A stretch of DNA of 16,457 nucleotides from Bacteroidales bacterium UBA6340 (GCA_002440265.1 DJSG01000032.1:1-16457); one strand, 5' to 3'; numbered from the stretch's first letter, positions 1 to 7,260 are shown. The notes: a model not told the origin generated them from the sequence alone. Made by a program: numbers and translations.

Positions 1-469
1 CCCATGTCGCCACAGCCACCATCCCGCATGCCTGCCAATCGCCCCCGAACAGCCCGCAGAATGCGGCATTGGCAAAGCCTACCAACACCAGCACCGCCCA
101 ATCGTTCATGCGTGGTGCAGTTGTTATCGCCTTGTATCGCCGCCATAGTTCGTCCAGTCCGAGGTGCTCGTCATAAGCCTGCCAACTCAGCGCACTGAGG
201 TCGGTGTTCAGGCGGAAACTGACAGGGCGGGGGTGAAGGGTCGTAACCTTGTCATACACGTGCTGCCCGTCGCGCGTGGCGAGGGTGAGGTTCAGCGTCT
301 TGTGCAGAATGGTCATCTCCACATTCACGTCCAACGCCGAGGCTATACGGCAAGTGTTGCGCACCACGCGCGTGGTGTGCACACCAGATGCCTGCAGGCA
401 ACAAGCGTACTCGGACAAGAAGTGCGAGTACTGCTTCAGTTGCTCGTGAATACCCTCTTCTTCACTCAT
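1..469 (-). CDS. Threonine/serine exporter ThrE/DUF1212 family protein, N-terminal part (cut by window edge)
   Basis: The reading frame starts at the ATG at 469-467 and stays open to the left edge, giving 156 residues without a stop. The N-terminal part (FLSEYACCLQASGVHTTRV, then RIASALDVNVEM) matches the soluble start of the ThrE/DUF1212 family, where an ASG-x-T-x-R-V segment precedes a LGV-type motif. A hydrophobic stretch begins near residue 125 (DWAVLVLVGFANAAFCGLFG) and would be the first membrane segments. Known members export threonine/serine or other small organic acids across the inner membrane; the substrate here is unknown. The ATG overlaps the nrdD stop codon as ATGA, so translation is probably coupled to nrdD. 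The C-terminal membrane domain is outside the window, so the family call rests on the N-terminal pattern only. Confidence 0.72.
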   Translation of the reverse strand, partial: MSEEEGIHEQLKQYSHFLSEYACCLQASGVHTTRVVRNTCRIASALDVNVEMTILHKTLNLTLATRDGQHVYDKVTTLHPRPVSFRLNTDLSALSWQAYDEHLGLDELWRRYKAITTAPRMNDWAVLVLVGFANAAFCGLFGGDWQACGMVAVATW

Positions 470-2559
470 CGCAAATCGCCCGCTTTGGCGTAGTAGCGGC
501 GTGCCGCCTCTTCCTGACGCGGCTCCGAGAAGTTGCTTATGCGCTTCAGGTAACCGATGATACGGGTCAGATAATCAATGTTTTTGCTGCCGCACTCGGG
601 GCACTTGTGCAGGTAGCGTTTGTCGATATGCCCGCAGTCGTTGCACACCGTGTTCGGGATGTTGAACGTGAAATAGTTGCACCCTTCCTTGGCTGCCACG
701 CGCAGCAGATTGCGGTATTGTGCCTGCGACAGGTGCTCCTCAAGGTTGCAATGCAACGCCGAACCGCCCGTCAGGTGCTCCACGTACTTGCGACCGTGCA
801 GACGGAACTTGTCCAACACATTCAGGCTGCTGTCCTCCACGATGTAGAAGTAACTGTTATAGCAGTCGCGCGGCACCTGATAGCCGTCCTCGCGGTCCCA
901 TTTCGCGTGCTTGACGCCCACATTCTCGGCGGGTATCATCTCGCAGTTGAACATCACATCTTTGGTGCGGTACTCCTTGTTCTTGCGCTCGATGATGCCC
1001 AGCACGTCCTGCACGAACTTCGTATATTCCTCATTATCATTGATTTTGATACCAAGGAACTCCGCAGCCTCCACCAATCCGTTCACGCCTATGGTCAGAT
1101 ACTGGCGCGCTATATTGATGAATCCTGCGTCAAACAGCGGCAGCATACCCTGCTCTTGCAGGCGTTTCAGGTTCTCGTTGTACGCGAGTTGCACCTTGTG
1201 CATCAAGTCCACAACCTCCTCTATATAAGTGAGATACGACATCCCTTGGCGCACCGCATACTGCACCGTCCTGTTGAGGTTGATGGTCAGCACGCTCTTC
1301 GACCCCGTGCTCACGCCGCCGGCGCCGAGGGTGTAACTGAACCCGTTGTCCGTTATCTCGTTGCGCAGACGGCAGCATGATGCCAGCGAGTCCGCATTGT
1401 CGCTCAGATAGGTGAAGAACGAGTGCCCTTCGGCGTACATCTCCGCCGTGAAATCAGCGTACTCTTTGTCCTTCACGTCGCCGTTCTCGCTCAGCAGTGC
1501 CATCGTCTCCACGGGGAAGGTCAGCACGCTGCGCAGACGCTCGGCGTTGAACCACTTCATAAACCGCTTCTGCAACCAGTTCAGCGAGTCCCAATCGGGC
1601 TTTGAACCGTCCGGGAACATGAAGTTGCCGAAAATACTGTCAAAATAGTAGTGGTCGTAGTAACTGATATTCCAGAACACCGATTGGAAGTTACGCGCAC
1701 CCGTTGGCTGGTTGATGGAGTACACCACCTGCTCGAAGCAATCCGTAATCACCTTGTCTATAGTGCGTTGGCGTTTGCTCAGGTCCACCACTTGGTCGGG
1801 GTGTTTGTAGTAGTCCTGCCCGTATTCCAGACCTATAAAATAGTTCATATACATCAGGAACTCCGGCGTAGCGCATGCGCCGCTCAGCATTGACGACACC
1901 ATGAACACCATATTTATAAAGCCCCCGCAGAACGATTTCAGGTTGGTCGGAGGGGTGGCATTGCCGCCGATGGCTTTCGTACCCTCCAGCAGCCACGGGT
2001 ACATCGTGATACTGGCGCAGTAGTTGGCGAGGCTGGTCTCGTCGTTCTTGTAGATGAAGTGCTGCTTGAGCAACGCCATGTACTTGTCTGCCAACTCTTT
2101 GCCGAACATCTTCTCGATGCGCTCCGTCAGCATACGGCGGTTCAGACGGATGTAGTTCGACTTGGGCAACTCGCCGATAAGCGTGGCGATGTTTTTTTTC
2201 TCCACGTTGGCGTTGGCGTCGTACTTGCTGCCCGTAGCGGCGTTGCTGGCGTTGCAGTAGTTCATCAGGAAGTCCAACTTGTCCATTGTCTCGCGGTCTT
2301 TCGTGTGGCGGTAGCGGTAAATCATGTAGTTTTTTGCCACTTTGAAATACCCTTCCGCCATCAGAGCCACTTCCACTTGGTTTTGGATTTCCTCCACGCT
2401 GATGCCGTCATGAATGCGCAACCTCGAGATGATAGCCGCCATAGTCTCCTCGGTCGCGAACGTCCCCGATGCGATAAACGCCTTGTTGATAGCGTTCTTA
2501 ATCTTGTCAACGGTAAACACCTCCGCCTTACCGTCACGTTTGATAATCCTTGTCTCCAT
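466..2559 (-). CDS. nrdD: Anaerobic ribonucleoside-triphosphate reductase (class III, large subunit)
   Basis: This 697-residue cytoplasmic enzyme reduces ribonucleoside triphosphates to deoxyribonucleotides without oxygen, using a glycyl radical installed by the radical SAM activase NrdG. Residues 3 to about 90 form an ATP-cone regulatory domain (RIIKRDGKAEVFTVDKI). The catalytic barrel carries the finger-loop cysteines in SCCRLRN (C395, C396), where the thiyl radical forms. Near the C-terminus four cysteines (C639, C642, C653, C656) make the zinc site, followed by the glycyl-radical loop RIIGYL with G669. Length and domain order are normal and every key residue is present, so the protein looks functional. 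A promoter lies about 165 nt upstream. The next gene is not nrdG but a ThrE-type exporter, joined by an ATGA overlap; nrdG must be elsewhere or further downstream. Confidence 0.97.
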   Translation of the reverse strand: METRIIKRDGKAEVFTVDKIKNAINKAFIASGTFATEETMAAIISRLRIHDGISVEEIQNQVEVALMAEGYFKVAKNYMIYRYRHTKDRETMDKLDFLMNYCNASNAATGSKYDANANVEKKNIATLIGELPKSNYIRLNRRMLTERIEKMFGKELADKYMALLKQHFIYKNDETSLANYCASITMYPWLLEGTKAIGGNATPPTNLKSFCGGFINMVFMVSSMLSGACATPEFLMYMNYFIGLEYGQDYYKHPDQVVDLSKRQRTIDKVITDCFEQVVYSINQPTGARNFQSVFWNISYYDHYYFDSIFGNFMFPDGSKPDWDSLNWLQKRFMKWFNAERLRSVLTFPVETMALLSENGDVKDKEYADFTAEMYAEGHSFFTYLSDNADSLASCCRLRNEITDNGFSYTLGAGGVSTGSKSVLTINLNRTVQYAVRQGMSYLTYIEEVVDLMHKVQLAYNENLKRLQEQGMLPLFDAGFINIARQYLTIGVNGLVEAAEFLGIKINDNEEYTKFVQDVLGIIERKNKEYRTKDVMFNCEMIPAENVGVKHAKWDREDGYQVPRDCYNSYFYIVEDSSLNVLDKFRLHGRKYVEHLTGGSALHCNLEEHLSQAQYRNLLRVAAKEGCNYFTFNIPNTVCNDCGHIDKRYLHKCPECGSKNIDYLTRIIGYLKRISNFSEPRQEEAARRYYAKAGDLR

Positions 2560-2629
2560 TATATTGTATCCCTATTTTATTATATCTTTAATTACATATT
2601 CTAATCCTCTTCACACTCTACTCTGTATC

Positions 2630-2672
2630 CCTCTCCATACAAGGAGCAGGGGGAGTCTCTCCTAAAAACCCC
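2630..2672. repeat. Degenerate G/C-rich palindromic repeat in the nrdD leader
   Basis: CCCTCTCC, a short spacer, AAGGAGCAGGGGGAG and TCTCTCC follow one another here. The arrangement resembles the better-preserved copies at 15309-15360, 14954-14981 and 11810-11836, but it is diverged. It falls inside the transcribed nrdD leader. Membership of the family is an inference from the shared ctcc/ggag core and the flanking GGGGGAG-TCTCT block. Confidence 0.4.
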
Positions 2673-2726
2673 GTGTACATCGGTATTTTAGCGCATTTGG
2701 GGCATATTTCCCCACTGAAAAACGCA

Positions 2727-2757
2727 CAAAGTTACGAAAACTTTCCGACAGGCACAA
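2727..2757 (-). promoter_or_regulatory. Bacteroidota-type promoter for nrdD
   Basis: Read on the minus strand, TTG (plus CAA at 2755-2757) is followed after exactly 20 bp by TAACTTTG (plus CAAAGTTA at 2727-2734). This fits the -33 TTG / -7 TAnnTTTG pattern. Transcription would start near 2720 and give a 5' leader of about 160 nt before the nrdD ATG. The leader contains a small GGGG/CCCC hairpin at 2699-2713. No recognised riboswitch or NrdR-type box was identified. Confidence 0.75.
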
Positions 2758-2862
2758 ATGGAAAATGCTGTTTTTTTACCCCAATTTTCGCAATACAATT
2801 GCACCACAATACATTACAAAAAACGGTATAGTTTTGCATCGTAAATTTGCAAATCGCGCATA

Positions 2863-2890
2863 GAATTATTTGCACGTGTGCAAATAATTC
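2863..2890. promoter_or_regulatory. Perfect 13-bp inverted repeat (candidate operator) in the promoter
   Basis: GAATTATTTGCAC and GTGCAAATAATTC are exact reverse complements separated by GT. The repeat covers the -33 element (TTTG at 2869-2872) and ends 2 bp before the -7 box, so a dimeric regulator bound here would affect initiation directly. A smaller palindrome, ATTTGCAAAT, lies just upstream at 2845-2854 and shares the TTTGCA core. Which regulator binds is unknown. Confidence 0.65.
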
Positions 2891-2900
2891 CTTACTTTTG
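2869..2900 (+). promoter_or_regulatory. Bacteroidota-type promoter of the structured leader/small-gene cassette
   Basis: TTTG at 2869-2872 is followed after 20 bp by TACTTTTG at 2893-2900, a full match to TAnnTTTG. Transcription would start near 2907, precisely where the first hairpin of the leader begins. It diverges from the nrdD promoter, about 110 bp away. It is the best plus-strand promoter seen upstream of the genes at 3334-6523. Confidence 0.75.
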
Positions 2901-2906
2901 CACCCG

Positions 2907-3266
2907 TGAAGTCACAGTTGGCTTCATGGTATTACATAAAAGGCGTTTATTGCGCTTCGTTCTGATGTTCAGAAATCTCGCAAATTTCATACATCTTCAG
3001 GACTTAGCAACGATAGATGTCCTCGGAATATGAGTATATTCTGTCATGGGAGACGATGCGGTTCGCGTCGTTTGAGTGTATGTATATGAGAGTTGTCTAT
3101 TCGCATTACTACACATTTGATAGGTATATATGTGCCTGTCATTTTTCCCTCTGATGTGGCACATTCTCTCGTATTGGCGTGGGCTTCGCGTTGTCTGTTC
3201 TAAGATGTAGGGCAATGCGAGAGCCTCTGAACGTGGAACGATGACAATCGGACTCCACGCTTTTTT
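2907..3266 (+). ncRNA. Candidate structured leader RNA or small RNA of about 360 nt, unknown family
   Basis: This 430-bp non-coding stretch (to 3333) has no credible ORF but many local helices, counting G-U pairs. They are: 2907-2913/2920-2926; 2941-2945/2953-2957; 2972-2976/2984-2988; 3026-3031/3036-3041 (perfect, 4-nt loop); 3053-3060/3064-3071 (8 bp); a 9-bp hairpin at 3119-3140; and an 11-bp long-range helix 3166-3176/3213-3223. It begins right after a strong promoter and ends in a terminator-like hairpin. It may be a stand-alone RNA or a cis-acting leader that controls read-through into the genes at 3334. It does not show the hallmarks of tmRNA or RNase P RNA that I would recognise. Some helices could be chance pairing, so the whole fold is an inference. 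Confidence 0.5.
3232..3266 (+). terminator. Intrinsic terminator or attenuator at the end of the leader
   Basis: CGTGGA (3232-3237) pairs with TCCACG (3254-3259). Inside it CGAT (3239-3242) can pair with ATCG (3247-3250). A run of six T follows at 3261-3266. No second promoter is evident between here and the ATG at 3334, so expression of the downstream genes would need read-through. A further 6-bp hairpin, CGTGTA/TACACG, sits at 3297-3318 just before that ATG. Confidence 0.55.
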
Positions 3267-3333
3267 GTATACTTATCGTTGAATATCTGTCAAATACGTG
3301 TAGCGGAGTTCATACACGCAAAACTAAAGAATT

Positions 3334-3645
3334 ATGAACGAACAAGTTCAAGAAAAAATTCAAGAGTTCGTTGGTAGTCTGCCCGCTTATGCCAAAGCGG
3401 TAATACACACCAACGATTGTTCGCGATTGTACAATGTGGCAATCGCAGTATGGAACACAGGCGAAAGCATTTCTGATGCCAAAGCCGCAGTACAGGACGC
3501 AATTATGGTTGATAGTCGTTTATCTGGCACTCAGAAGAAAGCGATTATAGACGATTGCAACAGGGTATTAGATACAATCCCTGACTTTTTGAGTCATGCC
3601 CAAGGCGAACGGTTAGACAAGTTTAGTGTAGAACTGAAAAAGTAA
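3334..3645 (+). CDS. Small helical protein of unknown function
   Basis: This 103-residue protein has no signal peptide or membrane segment and I do not recognise its family. Its composition (many Ala, Lys, Glu and Asp, with hydrophobics spaced for helices) suggests a soluble all-alpha cytoplasmic protein. Cysteines are C29 and C75. The ATG at 3334 is preceded by an A-rich stretch (AAAACTAAAGAATT) and a short hairpin rather than a Shine-Dalgarno sequence, which is usual in Bacteroidota. Its stop overlaps the next start as TAATG, so the pair is almost surely co-translated and may act together. It lies behind the structured leader and in front of a secreted repeat protein. A role as a regulator or a toxin-antitoxin-like partner is possible, but nothing in the sequence shows it. 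Confidence 0.75.
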   Translation: MNEQVQEKIQEFVGSLPAYAKAVIHTNDCSRLYNVAIAVWNTGESISDAKAAVQDAIMVDSRLSGTQKKAIIDDCNRVLDTIPDFLSHAQGERLDKFSVELKK

Positions 3646-4082
3646 TGTTTATGGAAGAGATTATTCGACGACTGGTACAAGGGTATCAAGGCTTAGGTTG
3701 CCTTCACAATCTTAGAATACGGGCTCGCGGTGAGTGGAATGACGCAGTAGATGATGCATTTCGAGGAAGACACCCCCATACATTTGAGGAAATATATGAC
3801 TGCCTCAAACGTTTATGCCATAATGGTGACTTTCGCGGTATTGGGAAAGAGACTATTCTAAATGAAGCCATCCTCATTGCCGAAGGGATGGGGATTCCAT
3901 ACGAAGAATGTCTGCATTTTATGCATAGCAGACGCAAGTATGTTCGCTATGTGATGGATGACGAGAACTATAGGCATCTTATTCCATTCGAGGGATGGAC
4001 GCTGATATATTTCCTGCGTTATGCATCCAATGCATTGCAAGAAGCCATGCGCGAACAAGAAAGACAACAACGTAACAACTAA
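3645..4082 (+). CDS. Small protein of unknown function with a possible helix-hairpin-helix-like segment
   Basis: This 145-residue soluble protein starts at the ATG that overlaps the previous stop (TAATG). A second ATG at 3651 would give 143 residues and is equally possible. Residues 61-85 (FRGIGKETILNEAILIAEGM) have the G-I-G-K-x-T followed by a helix seen in helix-hairpin-helix DNA-binding elements, and the following ECLHFMHSRR region is basic. This resemblance is weak and from memory, so DNA binding is only a guess. The C-terminus is a charged, helix-prone tail rich in Glu, Arg and Gln. The gene ends 14 nt before the BspA-like gene, so the three genes form one transcription unit. Confidence 0.75.
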   Translation: MFMEEIIRRLVQGYQGLGCLHNLRIRARGEWNDAVDDAFRGRHPHTFEEIYDCLKRLCHNGDFRGIGKETILNEAILIAEGMGIPYEECLHFMHSRRKYVRYVMDDENYRHLIPFEGWTLIYFLRYASNALQEAMREQERQQRNN

Positions 4083-4096
4083 AAACAATTTAAGAA

Positions 4097-6523
4097 ATGA
4101 AAACTAAATTATTTTCCTTATTTGTGGCACTTTTGGCCACTACAGCCCAGTTGGCGTATGGTTTCTGGTATGACGGTCTATGGTACTACGTTATAAGTGA
4201 GGAAGACAAGACTGCTTGGGTTACCTCTTACTTTGATAGCAATGGAGATAACTATAAGGTTACTTCAGTTGACCTTCCATCTTTTGTTACAGACGAAGGT
4301 ACTACATATACTGTAACGGGTATTGACGGGCGTGCTTTCGTGAATTGCACAAACCTTACTTCTATCACTATCCCTAATAGTGTAACAAGTATTGGAGAAT
4401 ATGCTTTTGATGGATGCATCAATCTTACCTCTATCACCATTCCTAATAGCGTAACAAGTATTAGAGAGTATGCTTTTTCTAATTGTACAAGTCTTACCTT
4501 CGTGGCATGGAATGCTCGCAATTGCAAAATAGATGATTCGTGGTCATCGCCATTTAGCGATTCGCCAATTACATCTTTTACTTTTGGAGATGAGGTAGAG
4601 AGTATTCCTGCATATCTGTGTAATAGCCTATCAAACATTACATCAATCACTATCCTCAATAGTGTAACGAGTATTGGAAGTAGTGCTTTCTATGGTTGTA
4701 CTGGTCTTACCTCTGTGGAATGGAATGCTCGCAATTGCAAAATAGATGATTCGGGGTCATCGCCATTTAGCGATTCGCCAATTACATCTTTCTCTTTTGG
4801 AGAAGAAGTGGAAAGTATTCCAGAATATCTTTGTAGTGAACTATCAAACATTACCTCTGCCACTATCCCCAATAGTGTAACAAGTATTGGAAGTCATGCT
4901 TTTTTTGGTTGTACCGGTCTTACCTCTGTCACTATAGGCAATGGTGTAACGAGTATTGGAGATGATGCTTTCTCTGGTTGCACCAGTCTTACTTCTATCA
5001 CTATTCCCAATAGTGTAACGAGTATTGGAAGTGAGGCTTTCTTTGGTTGTACCGGTCTTACCTCTGTCACTATCCCCAATAGCGTAACGAGTATTGGAAG
5101 TAGTGCTTTCTCTGGTTGTACTGGTCTTACATCTATTATTATTCCCGATAGTGTAACAAGTATTGGAAGTTATGCTTTCTATGGTTGTACTGGTCTTACA
5201 TCTGTTACTATGGGTGATAGTATAACGGGTATTGGAGAGAGTGCTTTCGAGTATTGCACAAGCCTTACCTCTATAACTATTCCAAATAGTGTAACGAGTA
5301 TTAAAACGAGGACTTTCTGGAGTTGCACCGGTCTTACCTCTGTCACGATTCCCAATGGTGTAACGAGTATTGAATGGGGGGCTTTCTATGACTGCACCGG
5401 TCTTACCTCTGTCACTATCCCCAATAGTGTAATGAGTATTGGAGGTGAGGCTTTCTCTGGCTGCACCGGTCTTACCTCTATCACTATCCCTAATAGTGTA
5501 ACGAGTATTGGATTTATGGCTTTCTCTGGTTGCACCGATACCTCTATTATTGTAGAAAGTGGTAATACAACATATGACAGCCGTGATAATTGCAATGCAA
5601 TTATAGAAACTACTACGAACACCTTGGTACAAGGGTGTAATACAACTATTATCCCCAATAGTATAACGAGTATTGGAGATTATGCTTTCTATAGTTGCAC
5701 AGGTCTTACCTCCATCTCTATTCCCAATAGCGTAAAGAGTATTGGAGAAGGTGCTTTCTATTATTGCACCGGTCTTACCTCAGTCGTGATTGGCAATAAT
5801 AATGAATTGAATATTGGCGCTCAAGCTTTTTCTGACTGTGAAAACCTTATGTCGGTTACTTGTTATGCCAATGTGCCACCGATTATTATTTTTGACGAAT
5901 ATGAGGGAGAAAGAGAGGGGGCCTTTGAAACAGATAGATTATCCCTGATGCGACTATATGTACCGGCGAAAGCCATTAGCCAGTATAACGAGGCTGAGCA
6001 GTGGAAAGACTTTGGGCGTATTGCACCTATAGGGGCAACAACCATTGATACCGATGACGAGCAGCCGGTAGCAGAGCCTTCGTTTGCGGAGGTTACGATT
6101 ACATGGAAGATAACGCCTAATGCGGAGACGTACACCATTGCTATTACTCGCGGCACGGAGACGGTATGCACACTTGTCTTCAATGCGGACGGGCAACTGA
6201 CCAATATCGCCTTTGCTGCGCCATCTCGCTATGGCACACCACGTCATGCACCTGCTGCTATGATGACCGAACAGGGGTATCAGTTCACCGTTACGGGCTT
6301 GGAGAGCGGCACGCAGTACGACTATACCCTGTCCGTGAAGGATAACAGCGGCAAAGAGTTGCAGAACTATGCGGGTACATTTACCACCAAGGGGGAAAGC
6401 ACAGCAATTGACAATCCATCAGCAGACAATACCACTGACCAACTCAAGGTAATCCGCAACGGACAGGTGTATATTCTGCGTGGGGAAAAAATGTACACCC
6501 TTACAGGTGTAAAGGTCGAATAG
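4097..6523 (+). CDS. BspA-like leucine-rich-repeat surface protein with a T9SS-like C-terminal tail
   Basis: This 808-residue protein starts with a signal peptide (MKTKLFSLFVALLATTAQLA, cleavage probably near residue 22). From about residue 80 to 590 it is an array of roughly 23-residue LRR_5/BspA repeats with the core LTSITIPNSVTSIGSxAF-x-GCTG. The array is interrupted near residues 485-520 by a TTYDSRDNCNAIIETTTN-type module common in such proteins. Residues 655-768 look like a fibronectin-III-like beta domain. The end (LKVIRNGQVYILRGEKMYTL) resembles the short tail that directs proteins to type IX secretion. BspA-family proteins are usually exported adhesins; the ligand here is unknown. 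The block at 4508-4640 is repeated 213 bp later. The repeat region is AT-rich, while the 3' fifth from about 6040 is visibly more GC-rich. A terminator follows directly. Confidence 0.9.
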   Translation: MKTKLFSLFVALLATTAQLAYGFWYDGLWYYVISEEDKTAWVTSYFDSNGDNYKVTSVDLPSFVTDEGTTYTVTGIDGRAFVNCTNLTSITIPNSVTSIGEYAFDGCINLTSITIPNSVTSIREYAFSNCTSLTFVAWNARNCKIDDSWSSPFSDSPITSFTFGDEVESIPAYLCNSLSNITSITILNSVTSIGSSAFYGCTGLTSVEWNARNCKIDDSGSSPFSDSPITSFSFGEEVESIPEYLCSELSNITSATIPNSVTSIGSHAFFGCTGLTSVTIGNGVTSIGDDAFSGCTSLTSITIPNSVTSIGSEAFFGCTGLTSVTIPNSVTSIGSSAFSGCTGLTSIIIPDSVTSIGSYAFYGCTGLTSVTMGDSITGIGESAFEYCTSLTSITIPNSVTSIKTRTFWSCTGLTSVTIPNGVTSIEWGAFYDCTGLTSVTIPNSVMSIGGEAFSGCTGLTSITIPNSVTSIGFMAFSGCTDTSIIVESGNTTYDSRDNCNAIIETTTNTLVQGCNTTIIPNSITSIGDYAFYSCTGLTSISIPNSVKSIGEGAFYYCTGLTSVVIGNNNELNIGAQAFSDCENLMSVTCYANVPPIIIFDEYEGEREGAFETDRLSLMRLYVPAKAISQYNEAEQWKDFGRIAPIGATTIDTDDEQPVAEPSFAEVTITWKITPNAETYTIAITRGTETVCTLVFNADGQLTNIAFAAPSRYGTPRHAPAAMMTEQGYQFTVTGLESGTQYDYTLSVKDNSGKELQNYAGTFTTKGESTAIDNPSADNTTDQLKVIRNGQVYILRGEKMYTLTGVKVE
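4340..5520 (+). repeat. Tandem ~69-bp coding repeats (LRR array)
   Basis: Many units of about 69 bp share the block AATAGTGTAACGAGTATTGG followed by GCTTTC and TGGTTGTACTGGTCTTAC variants. They encode the 23-residue leucine-rich repeat. Several adjacent units are nearly identical at DNA level, so copy number may vary between strains and short-read assembly here could be collapsed. Confidence 0.85.
4508..4853 (+). repeat. Internal duplication within the BspA-like gene
   Basis: A segment of about 133 bp at 4508-4640 recurs at 4721-4853 with few differences, offset by 213 bp (71 codons, so the frame is kept). Both copies encode WNARNCKIDDS, then SSPFSDSPITSF, then LSNIT. It indicates recent expansion of the repeat array by unequal recombination. 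Confidence 0.85.
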
Positions 6524-6571
6524 GGGAAATACCCAACTATCCATCAGAAAACAGCACACTATTTATGTACG

Positions 6572-6603
6572 GAGGCGCGGCTTAATGCTGCGTCTCTTTT
6601 TTT
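6572..6603 (+). terminator. Intrinsic terminator after the BspA-like gene
   Basis: GAGGCGCGGC (6572-6581) pairs with GCTGCGTCTC (6587-6596) over 10 bp including two G-U pairs. The loop is TTAAT and the tract is seven T at 6597-6603. It lies 49 nt after the stop codon and faces the convergent DUF456 gene. Confidence 0.88.
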
Positions 6604-6628
6604 GTGTAACAGATTGGAACACCGGATA

Positions 6629-7141
6629 TCACACGAGGGCTGCAATAAAGTAGTAGGTCATCATGCCACAGCAAATCAGTTTGATGACAGTGCCTGCCAT
6701 CAGCCCGATAAACGACCCTACGCCTGCTTTCAATGCCTGACGGAGCGGGGTGGAGTTAGCAGTGTTGTTGCCCTTGTCGCGATGGCTGCCGATGTATAGC
6801 AACTCCCCCACCACGGCACCCGCAAAAGGGCCAGCCACTACGCCCCAAGGACCCATTATCAGTCCCACAAACAGCCCTATGGTACTGCCCCATACGCCCC
6901 ATTTCGAACCGCCGAAACGCTTTGTCCCCCACGCGGGAATAAAATAGTCCAGCACCTGTACAATCACAACAACCACAGCCCATATCACGAGGAACTGCCA
7001 TGTAAACTGCACTTTGTCAGTGAGTTGCAACAATATCAACCCCACATACGCCAACGGCACCCCGGGCAACACGGGTGCCACACAACCTACGATGCCCGAC
7101 AGAAGGCACAAAGCCCCCAATACAATCCATACTACATCCAT
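6629..7141 (-). CDS. DUF456 family membrane protein
   Basis: This 170-residue protein is almost entirely hydrophobic. The first segment holds the family hallmark GIVGCVAPVLPGVPLAYVG (residues 17-35), where the P-x-LPG-x-P motif is typical of DUF456. A second membrane segment follows around 46-68. A glycine-rich region (WGSTIGLFVGLIMGPWGVVA) comes next, then a short polar loop (HRDKGNNTANS) and a C-terminal segment from about 139. Four to five membrane passes are likely, in the inner membrane. The function of the family is not established. It is a single-gene unit with its own promoter at 7223-7253 and a convergent neighbour downstream. Confidence 0.88.
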   Translation of the reverse strand: MDVVWIVLGALCLLSGIVGCVAPVLPGVPLAYVGLILLQLTDKVQFTWQFLVIWAVVVVIVQVLDYFIPAWGTKRFGGSKWGVWGSTIGLFVGLIMGPWGVVAGPFAGAVVGELLYIGSHRDKGNNTANSTPLRQALKAGVGSFIGLMAGTVIKLICCGMMTYYFIAALV

Positions 7142-7222
7142 ATACGTTACTTATATGTTCACCAATTCCATATTCTTTTCCATTCAACTTCTATAATTTC
7201 TCTCATTCGTCATTTCGCCTTG

Positions 7223-7253
7223 CAAATATACATCATTTCTATGAATCCCGCAA
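7223..7253 (-). promoter_or_regulatory. Bacteroidota-type promoter for the DUF456 gene
   Basis: On the minus strand TTG (plus CAA at 7251-7253) is followed after 20 bp by TATATTTG (plus CAAATATA at 7223-7230), matching -33/-7. Transcription would start about 75 nt before the ATG at 7141. Confidence 0.75.
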
Positions 7254-7260
7254 GTCCCGT

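Noticed and set aside
388..1380. Long plus-strand open frame (330 codons) opposite nrdD
   Set aside because: It is the antisense shadow of a clearly conserved nrdD frame and its translation resembles no protein.
2829..2849. Two further plus-strand -7-like boxes (TAGTTTTG at 2829-2836 and TAAATTTG at 2842-2849)
   Set aside because: Neither has a TTG element at about 19-21 bp upstream, unlike the box at 2893-2900.
2997..3215. Minus-strand 72-codon open frame in the leader region
   Set aside because: Its translation resembles no protein I know, and it lies opposite a stretch rich in RNA hairpins.
2907..3266. tmRNA or RNase P RNA
   Set aside because: No tRNA-like ends or tag-coding frame for tmRNA, and no recognisable conserved core of RNase P RNA.
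4340..5520. CRISPR-like array
   Set aside because: The repeats are protein-coding, about 69 bp apart with conserved spacers that encode LRR residues. There is no palindromic repeat and no cas gene.
4844..5632. Minus-strand repetitive open frame opposite the BspA-like gene
   Set aside because: It is the complement of the LRR-coding repeats; the repeats make any frame look periodic. The plus strand has signal peptide, repeats and tail.
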